Assembly (NCBI RefSeq): GCF_003185895.1
Contig: NZ_QHLY01000013.1
Coordinates: 40,032 to 104,031, forward strand
Reading direction: 5' to 3'
DNA: 64,000 nt
DNA from: Cryobacterium arcticum
GTDB taxonomy: Bacteria > Actinomycetota > Actinomycetes > Actinomycetales > Microbacteriaceae
The position numbers and the translations under genes are program-made. Shown here piece by piece: positions 9,996-19,269 of the stretch. Within the stretch, counting starts at the first letter, position 1, and every line of letters begins with the position of its first letter. The notes below the pieces were generated by a model that was given only the letters and a program-made list of their open reading frames with translations, did not search any database and was not told the origin of the DNA.

Positions 9996-11321
9996 ATGAC
10001 GGCAGAGGCTCGATCGCACCGTGCGCGCCGGGCCGCCGTTCCCACCCGGCGGCTGCCCGTCGCTCCGCCGCTGGAACCCGGCCGGTCCAGGGATACGGCT
10101 CGCGCGCTCATCGTGGTGCGCGTCCTCGCCGTCGGCGTCTTGATCGTGCTGGCCATGCGGGTCGAGTTGTCGCAGGGCCTCACCGTGGGCTATCTCGCGG
10201 CCGCCGCCCTCGTCCCGCTCTGGCTGCCAGTGGTCCGGCACTTCCAGGGCGCGACGGCCCTCCTCGGCATCGGTGCGCTCGCCATCCTCGGAGGCGTCTG
10301 GCTCACGGTGTTCTCTGCCTCGTCGCATGAGACTGCGCCGGGCCAAGCCGTCACCATCTGTGTCGGCCTGGCCGGCATCCTCTGTTCGATCGGGTTCGTG
10401 CTCTGGTGCCGCACGGTGCTCCCGGATGCCCAGGTGGCCCTGTGGTTCGGCGTCGGACTGCTGTTCGGCGTCTCGCCCGGCAGCGATCTCTACGCGGCAA
10501 ATCCGTGGCGGTTCGGCTACTCGGTGGCCCTCACCATCATCGTGCTGGCCGTGGCGAGGTTGACCGGCCGCCGGTGGCTCGAACTCGTCGCGGTGGTCGG
10601 GTTCACTGCCATTGCCGCCGTGACGGATGCCAGGTCCTCTTTTGCCATCCTGCTCTTCACCGCCCTGCTGGTGCTCTGGCAGCTCCGGCCGGGCACCCGC
10701 ACTCGCGCCGTGTCGGCCGCCAGGGTCGTGCTGGCGCTGGGCGTGCTCGCGCTTGTGGTCTACAACCTCGGCCAGGCCCTGATCCTGGACGGCGCACTCG
10801 GCCAGGACACCCAACTGCGCAGCAGTGCTCAGATGCAGACCTCAGGGTCCCTCATCCTCGGCGGCCGGCCAGAGCTGGCGGCCACGGCAGCGCTCATGGC
10901 GCACCAGCCGATCGGGTTCGGGGCCGGCACCGCTCCGAACGCCCACGACATCCTCGCCGCCAAGACGGGCTTGAGCGCGATCGGCTACGACCCGAACAAC
11001 AACTATGTCGACGTCTACATGTTCGGCGGACACGTCGAGTTGCACTCCATCATCGGTGACCTGTGGGCGTGGTTCGGCCTGGCCGGACTTGCCCTCGCCG
11101 CAGCGTTCGTCGTGCTCATCCTGCGCGGGCTCGGTCACGCCGTGGGCTCCGGCACCGCGGCGGCCGTGGTGATCTACCTAGGCATCAAACTGCTGTGGGC
11201 GCTGTTGTTCGGCCCGTTGTACAGTTCGGCGACCCTGATCATCATCACCATCGGCCTGGTCATGCTCCGCCGCGACCCGCAACCGCAACCGGTAGCGGCC
11301 GACTCGGGGAGACTCCGGTGA
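9996..11321 (+). CDS. O-antigen ligase/polymerase-like (Wzy) membrane protein, copy 1
   Basis: Membrane protein of 441 residues with about 10-11 hydrophobic segments and a large extracytoplasmic loop (about residues 275-345), the layout of the Wzy_C/RfaL family that polymerises or ligates lipid-linked repeat units. The sequence HVELHSIIGDLWAWFG after the loop resembles the conserved His/Trp region of these proteins. Start chosen at ATG 9996 because residues before it are arginine/alanine-rich and lack coding bias; ATG 9912 is the alternative. The stop overlaps the next gene (GTGA), beginning a three-gene operon with two acyltransferases. Confidence 0.78.
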   Translation: MTAEARSHRARRAAVPTRRLPVAPPLEPGRSRDTARALIVVRVLAVGVLIVLAMRVELSQGLTVGYLAAAALVPLWLPVVRHFQGATALLGIGALAILGGVWLTVFSASSHETAPGQAVTICVGLAGILCSIGFVLWCRTVLPDAQVALWFGVGLLFGVSPGSDLYAANPWRFGYSVALTIIVLAVARLTGRRWLELVAVVGFTAIAAVTDARSSFAILLFTALLVLWQLRPGTRTRAVSAARVVLALGVLALVVYNLGQALILDGALGQDTQLRSSAQMQTSGSLILGGRPELAATAALMAHQPIGFGAGTAPNAHDILAAKTGLSAIGYDPNNNYVDVYMFGGHVELHSIIGDLWAWFGLAGLALAAAFVVLILRGLGHAVGSGTAAAVVIYLGIKLLWALLFGPLYSSATLIIITIGLVMLRRDPQPQPVAADSGRLR

Positions 11322-12412
11322 CCGGAGTGCCATCGAACCCGCCGCCGACGCAGCCGGCCGCCCGCATCGGCTGGATCGACACCGGCCGGGGCATCGCGAT
11401 CCTGCTCGTGGCGTTGTACCACTCGGCGAGCTGGCTGCTGGGGGCCGGCTTCGACATCCCCTACTGGCGAGAGATCAACGACGCACTCTCCTCGATGCGG
11501 ATGCCGCTGTTCTTCGCCCTGGCCGGCCTCTTCGCCCCCAAATGGCTCGCGGTGCCCTGGAACCACTTATGGAACTCGAAGCTGCGCCTGTATGTCTGGG
11601 TATTCCTGATCTGGGAGGTGATCGGGTCGGTCGTCTTCATGCTGGGACTGAGCCTCAGGGGCCAGGGCGTCGGTGTCAGGCAAAGCCTGCTCGCCCTGCT
11701 CGTCTCGCCGGTCGCCCCACGCTTCGAACTCTGGTTCATCTGGGCGCTGGCACTGTTCTTCGTGGCGGCGAAACTGGCCAGACGGGTGGACTACCGGGTG
11801 CAACTCGCGCTCACCGGCGTGGTCTCGATGGTCGCCCTCAGCGGCTGGGAGACCGCCAACGTCGGCTGGAGCGGGTCCGCCCGCCATCTGTTCTTCTTCC
11901 TCGCCGGACTCTATCTGCGCCCGGTCATCCTCAGGCTGGGCAGTATCCCGCCGACTCTGGCGGCCGGCGTCGTCGCCCTGTGGGCGGTTCTGTCGACCAC
12001 CGTCGCCGTTTTCGACCTCAGAACCGTTCCCGGCCTGTACTTCGCGAACTGCCTGATCGGGGTGGTGGCCGGTGTGAGCATCAGCCGCGTCCTGGCCGGC
12101 GTTCCCCGGCTGGCCTCCATTGGTCGCACCACCCTACCGATCTACCTCGCCCACACCCCCCTGATCATCCTGCTCTCCTTCGTGCTGTCCACGCCGCTGC
12201 TGTTCCCGGTACTCGCGCCGGTCGCCGGGGGAGTGCCGCCGGTCCTCGCCGCCATCGCGGTCGCCCTCGCCCTCTGGCTCAATCGGGCTGCGGCACCCAC
12301 TCCACTCCGGTACCTTTATCAGCCTCCGCCGACCGTGCTGCGAATCGGCGACCGGTCCACGGCCCGGGCCGGGCGCCGCCGGGCGCCGCGGCACGCGCAG
12401 GAGCCGCAGTGA
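11318..12412 (+). CDS. Acyltransferase 3 family membrane protein, first of tandem pair
   Basis: Integral membrane O-acyltransferase of the acyltransferase-3/OafA family, 364 residues, with about ten hydrophobic segments. The N-terminus carries GWIDTGRGIAILLVALYHS, where the histidine near residue 38 is the family's conserved catalytic or acyl-binding residue, and RMPLFFALAG in the second loop. Such enzymes transfer acetyl or related groups to surface sugars. Start GTG 11318 overlaps the polymerase stop by 4 nt, and its own stop overlaps the next gene by 4 nt. It is a diverged paralogue of the following gene. Confidence 0.85.
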   Translation: MTGVPSNPPPTQPAARIGWIDTGRGIAILLVALYHSASWLLGAGFDIPYWREINDALSSMRMPLFFALAGLFAPKWLAVPWNHLWNSKLRLYVWVFLIWEVIGSVVFMLGLSLRGQGVGVRQSLLALLVSPVAPRFELWFIWALALFFVAAKLARRVDYRVQLALTGVVSMVALSGWETANVGWSGSARHLFFFLAGLYLRPVILRLGSIPPTLAAGVVALWAVLSTTVAVFDLRTVPGLYFANCLIGVVAGVSISRVLAGVPRLASIGRTTLPIYLAHTPLIILLSFVLSTPLLFPVLAPVAGGVPPVLAAIAVALALWLNRAAAPTPLRYLYQPPPTVLRIGDRSTARAGRRRAPRHAQEPQ

Positions 12413-13512
12413 GTGCCGTGCATGCACCGCAGACCGTGCGGGAGACCTGGATCGACGTCGCCAAGGGCATCGCCATCATCCTGGTGGTGCTGTTCCACTC
12501 GGTGATGTACCTCGAGGGGGCCGGGGTGACCGGGCCGCTCGCCAGGATGAACCCGTTACTGGACACATTCCGCATGCCCCTGTTCTTCTTCATGTCCGGA
12601 ATCCTGGCCGCCAAGGCGATCACCCTGCCGTTCGGGGCGCTCTTTCGCACCCGCATGCTGCGACTGCTCTACCTGTATGTGGTCTGGGTGGCCCTGCAGA
12701 CCATCGTGCTCCTGGTCGTGCCGCCGATCAGCGCGGCCCCGGCCAATGCCCGCCCGCTCGATCTTCTCACCCTGTTCGTGCGGCCCAACTCGAACCTGTG
12801 GTTCATCTACGCCCTGCCGCTGTTCTTCGCCCTGGCCTGGTTGATACGCCGCTGGCCGCCGGCCGTCCAGGTGGCACTGACGGCCCTCCTCGCCGCCGGA
12901 TTCGGGTCGACGATGCTGCACACCGGCACGCCCTGGGACAAGATGGGGCGCTACCTGGTGTTCTTCATCGCCGCTATCTGGCTGGGGCCCAGAGTGCGGC
13001 GCTTGGTCCCAGCGGTCCGCTGGTGGCATGCCTTGCTCGCGACGCTGTTGTACGCTGCCGTCACCATCGTCGTGGTGCGCCTCGACCTGTCGACGGTGCC
13101 GTTCGTGTTGCTGGCCACGAGCGTGCTCGCGGTGACAGTCGGCATCACGGTCGCGGCTGTGCTCGGCCGGCTGGCGGCCTTCGACTGGCTGCGAAACCTG
13201 GGCACCCGCACGCTGGCCATCTACCTCGTGCACACCTTCCCGATGATCCTGACCGCTGCCGTTATCGTGGCGGTTGCGCCACCGCTGAGCGAGGGTGTTG
13301 CTGTTGTCCTGCCGCTTCTGCTCACCATTGCGGCCATCAGCCTGGCGCTCGCCGTCTTCCGTTATGCCGGGGCGGTCCCCGGCCTGTTCGACGTTCCGGT
13401 GGCCTCCTGGGTACGACAACGTCAGCCGCGCCACCTGCGCCCGGCCGGTGGCCTGATCACGCCGCCACTACCGAGCCCGGATGGGTCAGGCCCGGGTCTC
13501 TCCAAACCGTGA
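12409..13512 (+). CDS. Acyltransferase 3 family membrane protein, second of tandem pair
   Basis: Second acyltransferase-3 protein, 367 residues and about ten membrane segments. It repeats the family marks in the same order: WIDVAKGIAIILVVLFHS with its conserved histidine, then FRMPLFFFMSGILAAKA. The GTG start at 12409 forms a GTGA overlap with the first paralogue, so the two proteins are probably made together and may modify different hydroxyls or act as a heteromer (inference). The last 27 bp overlap the 3' end of the convergent cytidylyltransferase gene. Confidence 0.85.
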   Translation: MSAVHAPQTVRETWIDVAKGIAIILVVLFHSVMYLEGAGVTGPLARMNPLLDTFRMPLFFFMSGILAAKAITLPFGALFRTRMLRLLYLYVVWVALQTIVLLVVPPISAAPANARPLDLLTLFVRPNSNLWFIYALPLFFALAWLIRRWPPAVQVALTALLAAGFGSTMLHTGTPWDKMGRYLVFFIAAIWLGPRVRRLVPAVRWWHALLATLLYAAVTIVVVRLDLSTVPFVLLATSVLAVTVGITVAAVLGRLAAFDWLRNLGTRTLAIYLVHTFPMILTAAVIVAVAPPLSEGVAVVLPLLLTIAAISLALAVFRYAGAVPGLFDVPVASWVRQRQPRHLRPAGGLITPPLPSPDGSGPGLSKP

Positions 13513-13968
13513 TGGAGCCGAAAGCGCTTCCAGCGCGCGCCGTAAGGCGGTGCTCGAGGTGTGCATTGTGTAGGGGAAATAGACCACGTCCACCCCCACG
13601 GCGGCGAATTCCCGCTCGAGCAAAAGGCCCCGCGGCGTGCCCCGCCAGTCGTCGCCCTTGAAGAAGAGATCGAAGCGCAGCTCTCGCCAGGTGTCGAGTT
13701 TGTCTGGCACCGTCTCGGCGACGGCCTCATCGACGAAGCTGATGTGGCTCACGATTTCGAGCCGCTCCGCCAGCGGCACGATGGGCGGCGCGCCCTTGGT
13801 CAGCACGAGCATGTCATCGGAAACTACGCCCGCGATCAGGTAATCGCATGCCGACCGGGCTTGCCGGAGGATGTTCAGGTGGCCCACGTGAAACAGGTCG
13901 AATGCGCCGGCGGCGTAGCCGACCCGGCCGGTGCGTTCTCGGTGCCCTACCCGGCTGTCAGCACTCAT
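13486..13968 (-). CDS. TagD/RfaE2-like nucleotidyltransferase
   Basis: Small cytidylyltransferase-like enzyme, 160 residues. The nucleotide-binding HxGH motif is HVGH at 27-30 inside GAFDLFHVGHL, and the C-terminal HTSSTALRRAL matches the second conserved ST-containing motif. Family members activate glycerol-3-phosphate, ethanolamine-phosphate or heptose-phosphate with CTP or ATP. Start ATG 13968 was chosen because the fold begins about 15 residues later. It may supply a CDP-activated alcohol to the CDP-alcohol phosphotransferase at 31132-31938 (inference). The 3' end overlaps the acyltransferase gene by 27 bp. Confidence 0.8.
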   Translation of the reverse strand: MSADSRVGHRERTGRVGYAAGAFDLFHVGHLNILRQARSACDYLIAGVVSDDMLVLTKGAPPIVPLAERLEIVSHISFVDEAVAETVPDKLDTWRELRFDLFFKGDDWRGTPRGLLLEREFAAVGVDVVYFPYTMHTSSTALRRALEALSAPSRFGETRA

Positions 13969-13990
13969 CTGGTGGCTCTCGTTTCGCTCA

Positions 13991-14008
13991 CACCGGCTGC
14001 AGCCGGTG
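13991..14008. promoter_or_regulatory. Perfect 18-bp palindrome
   Basis: CACCGGCTGCAGCCGGTG reads identically on both strands. It starts 22 bp upstream of the nucleotidyltransferase start codon (13968) in the 251-bp divergent gap with the beta-helix gene, a fitting place for an operator or a leader hairpin. Confidence 0.5.
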
Positions 14009-14134
14009 GTGGTCCTGGAGGGAGCGTGGTGTATGGGACAGTAGCCAGACACGTCCTTCTTGCCAAGGCTGTGTGCGCCTAAAACCTTGGAAACTCATGT
14101 AAGCGTTTGACGTCTGGAGTTCGGTGAGTCAAGC

Positions 14135-14170
14135 TGGAGCAACGATCGGTGGCCCCCTACGGTTGCTCCA
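14135..14170 (+). promoter_or_regulatory. 9-bp inverted repeat upstream of beta-helix gene
   Basis: TGGAGCAAC (14135-14143) and GTTGCTCCA (14162-14170) are exact inverted repeats separated by 18 nt. They end 49 bp before the chosen ATG of the secreted beta-helix gene. It may be an operator or a leader stem-loop. Confidence 0.4.
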
Positions 14171-14219
14171 TCCCGCATGTCCCGAACGTGTGCACCATCA
14201 GAAATCACTCACAACCTTC

Positions 14220-15950
14220 ATGATCTCCACACTTTTGCGTTCTTCGTCGTCGAAAAAGACGACCTCCTCCGCCCCCGACCGGTCTTCGACCGGCACCACA
14301 GGGGCATCATTCACCAAGCGGCCGCTTCTCGCCGCCTCCGCAGCCCTTGCTGTGGTCATCGGACTCACCGGCTTCGCCGCCGTCCCCGCCCAGGCAGCGA
14401 CGGCAACCACAGCGTCGGCGTCGGCCGCGTCAGCCGTCAAGGCTGCCGTGTCCACAGCGCTCGAATCAGTGGTCGTGCCCTCTGGCGGTCAGAAGACCAT
14501 CTCGCTCGGCAGCCTTCCTGCCGGCGCGAACTCGGTCACCCTCAAACTCGACGGTGCGGGCGCCTGGCAGAACACCGACGTCAAGGCCTCCATCGGCCCC
14601 AACGGTGCCCAGAAGCTCGCCTTCACCGCCACCAAGGATGGCAAGCCGAGTGCGACCCTCACCCTGCCCCTGCAGGCCGGGCACAACGGCAAGCTCACCC
14701 TCACCAGCAGTCAGGCCAGCGTGCGCGTGAACACCACTGTCACCAACATCGGTGTTCCGGCCGCGCCCGCAGCAGCACCCGCGGCGGCAGGTTCGCTTGA
14801 AGCCGTCGTCGTTCCGTCCGGCGGTCAGAAGACCATCAGCCTCGGCAGCGTGCCGGCCGGCTCGACGTCGGTGACGTTCAACCTGGCCGCCGCCGGTGCT
14901 TGGCAGAGCACCGAGGTGAAGGCCTCCATCGGCCCTGACGGTCGCCAGCAGTCCGTCTACACCGTCGCCAAGGACGCCAAGCCCTCCGCCAGTGTCACGC
15001 TGCCCCTGCACGCCGGCAACAACGGCAAGCTCACCCTGACCAGCAGTCAGGCCAGTGTCAAGCTGACCGCGACCGGTGTGACCTTCAAGACGGCCTCGTC
15101 CACCCCGGCACCCGCGCCGACCCCGGCGCCTGCGCCTGCGCCAGCTCCCGCACCCGCTCCGGCGGCACCCGCGACCGGCACCCCGAGCGGCTCCAACACC
15201 GGCGTTCCCGCCGGCACCAAGCTCACCGTGCACAACGGTGACCTCAACATCACCAAGGCCGGCACCGTCATCGACGGACAGGACATCCGTGGCCTGGTCA
15301 AGATCAGCGCTCCCAACGTGACGATCAAGAACTCGGTCATCCGCGGTCGCGCCCTCACCGGTGTCGCCCCGCTGATCAACAACCTCGGCGGCCAGTCCGG
15401 CTTGAAGATCGTCGACACCGAGCTGTTCCCGTCCACCGCGTCTCCGTATGCGATGGGTATCTACGGCTACAACTTCACCGCCACCCGGGTCAACATCCAT
15501 GGCGTGATCGACAGCGTCCACCTCACCGGAGGCAACGTCGTGATCGAGAAGTCCTGGTTGCACAACAACCTGCACTACTCCAGCGACCCGAACCACGGCG
15601 GCAGCCCGAGCCACGACGACTCGATCCAGATCCAGAAGGGCGACAACATCAAGGTTGTGAACAACAACATCAGTGGTGCGTTCAACTCCGGTATCCAGAT
15701 CACCCAGGACACCGGCAAGGTCTCGAACTTCACCTTCACCGGCAACTACGCCAACGGCGGAGGCTGCACGGTGAACATCGCCGAGAAGTCCTACGGCCCG
15801 GTGCAGGGCGTCAAGATCGCCGACAACACCTTCGGCCGCGACACCAAGGTGAGCAACTGCGCCATCATCGCGAAGTCCACCACCAAGATCGACCTGGCCC
15901 GTAACTACTACGTGCCGGACAAGACCCTGGTCTCCGTCCACAAGGGCTGA
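14220..15950 (+). CDS. Secreted right-handed parallel beta-helix protein
   Basis: Exported protein of 576 residues. A long charged/Ser-Thr N-region leads to a hydrophobic segment and AQA cleavage site near 59. Two tandem repeats of about 95 residues follow (about 81-176 and 194-290), each starting with VVPSGGQKTISLGS. A Pro/Ala linker (about 295-328) precedes a C-terminal right-handed beta-helix with repeating NVTIKNSVIRG-type coils. Such helices occur in polysaccharide lyases, C5-epimerases and tail-spike-like adhesins. Start ATG 14220 puts the signal peptide nearest the N-terminus, though no clear ribosome site precedes it; GTG 14124 is possible. No sorting signal. EPS modification or binding is inferred from context. 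Confidence 0.8.
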   Translation: MISTLLRSSSSKKTTSSAPDRSSTGTTGASFTKRPLLAASAALAVVIGLTGFAAVPAQAATATTASASAASAVKAAVSTALESVVVPSGGQKTISLGSLPAGANSVTLKLDGAGAWQNTDVKASIGPNGAQKLAFTATKDGKPSATLTLPLQAGHNGKLTLTSSQASVRVNTTVTNIGVPAAPAAAPAAAGSLEAVVVPSGGQKTISLGSVPAGSTSVTFNLAAAGAWQSTEVKASIGPDGRQQSVYTVAKDAKPSASVTLPLHAGNNGKLTLTSSQASVKLTATGVTFKTASSTPAPAPTPAPAPAPAPAPAPAAPATGTPSGSNTGVPAGTKLTVHNGDLNITKAGTVIDGQDIRGLVKISAPNVTIKNSVIRGRALTGVAPLINNLGGQSGLKIVDTELFPSTASPYAMGIYGYNFTATRVNIHGVIDSVHLTGGNVVIEKSWLHNNLHYSSDPNHGGSPSHDDSIQIQKGDNIKVVNNNISGAFNSGIQITQDTGKVSNFTFTGNYANGGGCTVNIAEKSYGPVQGVKIADNTFGRDTKVSNCAIIAKSTTKIDLARNYYVPDKTLVSVHKG

Positions 15951-15979
15951 TCCCCGGCCGTCTGGCCTGCTGAACCGTC

Positions 15980-16008
15980 GATCCCCGCGCGCCTGGCATG
16001 CGGGGATC
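15980..16008 (+). terminator. Hairpin after beta-helix gene
   Basis: GATCCCCGC (15980-15988) pairs perfectly with GCGGGGATC (16000-16008) around an 11-nt loop, 30 bases after the stop codon. Only TT follows, so it is a GC-rich terminator with a minimal T-tract. Confidence 0.65.
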
Positions 16009-16123
16009 TTCGGTTGCATGGTGACCCGCACCCGAAGAGGGGTCAGTAAAGTTGAGCAATCATCATATACTTGCCACATCGCGCCGGCCATCGATGGTCG
16101 GCCCCCACGGATGAGGCTGACCG

Positions 16124-18325
16124 ATGGTTTCACGCGCCCGGCACTCGCTCCTCGCACTTGGCACCGTCGTCGTCCTCGCTATCGCAGCCACGTTCACCGG
16201 AGCGCCTGCTCTGGCCGACACCGCTCCACCGGATGCGGGTACGCCCGCCACCGTCGCGGCCGATGCCCTGCCCACCCCGCAGATCAACGGAGTGGTGTGG
16301 GCCCAGCTGATCGTCGGCGACACGGTCTACGTCGGTGGTGAGTTCACCCGCGCCCGCCCGGCGGGGTCCGCCGCCGGGGTGAATGAGGTCGTCCGTAACA
16401 ACCTGCTGGCGTACACCCTCAGCACCGGGGTGCTCACCTCGTTCAATCCCAACGTCAACGGGGCTGTCCGTGCCCTGGTCGCCGCCACGGACAGCTCGCG
16501 GGTCTACGCCGGCGGCACCTTCACCTCGGTCGGGGGCGTCTCCCGCTACCGGCTCGCCGCATTCACCGCCTCGTCTGGCGCCCTCGTCACGTCCTGGGCT
16601 CCGCAGGTGAACGGTCGGGTCAGCGCCCTGGGCATCAGCAACACAGCGGTTTACGCCGGCGGCGCGTTCACTTCTGCCGGCGGGCAGGCCCGCCCGTACA
16701 TGGCCAGTTTCGCCACCTCCAACGGCGCGGTGCAGCCCTGGAAGGGCACTCCTGCAGGGGGCGGAGTAAACGCCATCACGGTCTCACCCGACGGCACCAA
16801 GGTCATCGTCGGTGGCGCCTTCACCTCCTACAACGGCGGCACCAACCCGGGTTACGGCATGGTGGCCACGAACGCGACCACCGGTGCGCCTTCGGCCTGG
16901 AAGGTGAACAGCGTCGTGCGCAACGGCGGCGCCAAAGCCGCCATTCTCAGCCTCACGTCCACGAGCGCCGGGGTCTTCGGCACCGGCTACGACTTCGGCA
17001 GCACCGGCAATTTCGAGGGCACTTTCCGCGCGACGTGGGCCGACGGCACCATCACCTGGCTCGAGGACTGTCACGGCGATACCTATTCGGCCGCGCCGAC
17101 CAACGACGTCGTCTACACCACCGGCCACACCCACTACTGCGGCAACATCGGCGGCTTCGGTGAGACCACCCCCCGGTCGTACCATCGCACGGTGTCCTTC
17201 TCGATGAACGCCACCGGCACGGTCGCGACCAACACGGTGCCGGGGTACTCCAATTTCGGTGGCAAGCCACGCCCGTCGCTGCTGACCTTCTACCCTGACA
17301 TCAACACCGGCACCTATACCGGCCAGGGTCAGGGACCGTGGACCGTGACCGCGAATTCTCAATACGTGCTTTACGGCGGAGAATTCACCATCGTCAACAA
17401 CAAGAAGCAGCAGGGTCTGGTGAGGTTTGCTGTATCCGCGATCGCGCCGGACAAGGAAGGACCTCGGCTCGCCGGCGCTGACTTCGTACCCACTCTCACC
17501 ACACCGAGTTCCGGATCGGTCACGGTGGCCTGGACCTCCAACTACGACCGGGACAACGAGCTGCTCACCTACGCCGTGCAGCGCGGCGGCGTGACGGTCA
17601 AGACCCTCACCGGCCGGTCGATGGACTGGAAGCGACCCGCGCTCAGCTGGACCGAAACCGGCCTGGCCGGCGGCACCTATTCGTACCGGATCAAGGTGAC
17701 CGATCCGTTCGGCAACACAAAGACCGGCAACGCCGCGAGCGTGACGGTAGCCAACGGCGCCGCCGCGAAGCGCCAAGCCGCCCCGGCCCCGGCCTTCCAG
17801 GCAACGATCACCGGCCTCGACGTGGCCGTCGACGCCACCTCGGTGACCTCAGCATCCGGAGCTCCTATCGTGAGCTACGCCTGGGACTTCGGTGACACAG
17901 CCACCGCAGCCGGTGTCACGGCCGGCCACCGGTACGCACAGGCGGGCAGCTACCCGGTGACGCTCACGGCCACCGACGCCGATGGGGTGAAGCTCAGCAT
18001 CACCCAGTCGGTCGATGTGACTGCGCCGCCGGCAGAGAACCCGGCGCCGAAGATCGACCCGGCTCCGGAGCAGGCCGTGCCCACGGTTCCGTCCCCGCAG
18101 GAACCGACGGGCGACACCCCGGCGACGGGCACCGTACCGAAGCCGTCCACCGCCACGCCCAGCCCGACACCGTCCTTGCCGGCACCTGTCGATCCGGCCG
18201 AGCCCCCGGCCGACTCTCCGGCAGAACCGGCAGACCCGCCGGCACCTGACGTCGTGCCGCTCGAGACCACTGTTGAGCTGCCCGCCGAGGACGCAGTCAC
18301 GCCGACGGCGACGACCGCCCGGTGA
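16124..18325 (+). CDS. Secreted propeller-like/PKD domain protein
   Basis: Exported protein of 733 residues. A signal peptide ends near residue 27 (ALADTAPP). Residues about 35-440 contain repeating VYVGGEFT/VYAGGTFT units about 45-50 residues apart, a delta-60-like beta-propeller pattern. An Fn3-like domain (about 455-545) is followed by a PKD domain (about 557-640, YAWDFGDTATA), then a Pro-rich tail of about 90 residues without LPXTG or a C-terminal membrane segment. GAGG lies seven bases before the ATG. The N-terminal 540 residues are closely related to the 1717-residue protein at 19270. A surface-matrix or glycan-binding role is inferred from location. Confidence 0.8.
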   Translation: MVSRARHSLLALGTVVVLAIAATFTGAPALADTAPPDAGTPATVAADALPTPQINGVVWAQLIVGDTVYVGGEFTRARPAGSAAGVNEVVRNNLLAYTLSTGVLTSFNPNVNGAVRALVAATDSSRVYAGGTFTSVGGVSRYRLAAFTASSGALVTSWAPQVNGRVSALGISNTAVYAGGAFTSAGGQARPYMASFATSNGAVQPWKGTPAGGGVNAITVSPDGTKVIVGGAFTSYNGGTNPGYGMVATNATTGAPSAWKVNSVVRNGGAKAAILSLTSTSAGVFGTGYDFGSTGNFEGTFRATWADGTITWLEDCHGDTYSAAPTNDVVYTTGHTHYCGNIGGFGETTPRSYHRTVSFSMNATGTVATNTVPGYSNFGGKPRPSLLTFYPDINTGTYTGQGQGPWTVTANSQYVLYGGEFTIVNNKKQQGLVRFAVSAIAPDKEGPRLAGADFVPTLTTPSSGSVTVAWTSNYDRDNELLTYAVQRGGVTVKTLTGRSMDWKRPALSWTETGLAGGTYSYRIKVTDPFGNTKTGNAASVTVANGAAAKRQAAPAPAFQATITGLDVAVDATSVTSASGAPIVSYAWDFGDTATAAGVTAGHRYAQAGSYPVTLTATDADGVKLSITQSVDVTAPPAENPAPKIDPAPEQAVPTVPSPQEPTGDTPATGTVPKPSTATPSPTPSLPAPVDPAEPPADSPAEPADPPAPDVVPLETTVELPAEDAVTPTATTAR

Positions 18326-18423
18326 CGCCCCTTGGCAGGTCGGCAAGACCGTGCCTAAATGACAGCACGAGCTAACCGATCGGCTCACCGACGCGAAGTG
18401 GCCTCAGCGGCAGGAGCCCGACC

Positions 18424-19134
18424 ATGGCATTAGATTCCCCGACGCCCCCCGACAACCAGCCCAACCGGCGGTGGCAGCGGCTCGGGCTCTCGGGAGTGAT
18501 CACGGCGGCGGTCCTGCTTCTCGGCGCGACCTTCTGGGTCTCCCAGGGAGGCGGTTCCCCGGTTTCCGGAGCCACGGGGGCGGCGAGCCCCGAAGCGTCC
18601 GCGTCCGATCCCGCCGCGGCACCGGACTCCACCGAACCGCCCGCGACGATTGTTCCGGCACCGAGCGCGGCGCCTGGCACGGATGCCCCAGCCCCCGAGG
18701 AATCCGAAGCCCCGGTCGAGGTGGCGCCGCTGGCCGAGCTGCGCCCTGTTCCGCTGACCGAGCAGGTCGCTCCGGTTCCCGGCGTTGTCTTCGGGATCGA
18801 TTCCCTCGAAGCCGTCGACGGCGTCGCCCAAGGCCCGGGGGAGGTGGGCGGACCCGCTTTACGGTTCACCCTGACCATGCGCAACGACACCGATGCCGAG
18901 GTGTCGCTCGCGGCTACCGTGGTCAACCTGTACGCCGGAGCCGACCAGCTGCCCATGGTCGATCTGCGGGAACCCGGCGGGATACCCCTGCCTGAGACCG
19001 TCGCCGCCGGCGCCACCGTCACGGGCGTCTTCGTCTTCGCGGTACCGACCGAGCAACGTGACCAGGTCAAGATCGGCGTCGACTACGTCGTCGGCGTTCC
19101 CATCGTGGTCTTCGAGGGCTCAGCCCCGCGATAG
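18424..19134 (+). CDS. Membrane-anchored protein with DUF4352-like domain
   Basis: Protein of 236 residues between the two related propeller proteins. A short cytoplasmic N-terminus is followed by one membrane segment (about 20-40), an acidic Ala/Pro/Glu linker (about 45-105), and an extracytoplasmic beta-rich domain with RFTLTMRNDTDAEVSL, resembling DUF4352 immunoglobulin-like domains. AGGAG lies seven bases before the ATG, a strong ribosome site. The topology resembles the protein at 62823-63539, though the outer domains differ. Function unknown; the position suggests a partner of the neighbouring secreted proteins. Confidence 0.7.
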   Translation: MALDSPTPPDNQPNRRWQRLGLSGVITAAVLLLGATFWVSQGGGSPVSGATGAASPEASASDPAAAPDSTEPPATIVPAPSAAPGTDAPAPEESEAPVEVAPLAELRPVPLTEQVAPVPGVVFGIDSLEAVDGVAQGPGEVGGPALRFTLTMRNDTDAEVSLAATVVNLYAGADQLPMVDLREPGGIPLPETVAAGATVTGVFVFAVPTEQRDQVKIGVDYVVGVPIVVFEGSAPR

Positions 19135-19269
19135 GCCTCTTCCGGCGCCCCGCCGCACGCGCGGCATTCGCCCCGAACTGGGGACATCGAACGCTGAATC
19201 TTCCTGACTACAGTCACACCGTGCGGTGGCCACCCGAAGGCCACGGTCCCGACCCGAACTGAGGCCTCC

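Noticed and set aside
15100-15180. Pro/Ala codon repeats resembling a DNA tandem repeat
   Set aside because: They encode the Pro/Ala linker of the secreted protein and vary at codon level; a protein feature rather than a mobile or regulatory repeat.
16084-16101. CCATCGATGG palindrome upstream of the propeller/PKD gene
   Set aside because: Only ten bases and in a GC-rich stretch; no second copy upstream of related genes, so not reported as an operator.
14466-16157. 563-residue antisense frame over the beta-helix gene
   Set aside because: The sense strand carries signal peptide, repeats and beta-helix coils; the antisense product is low complexity Gly/Val/Asp/Arg.
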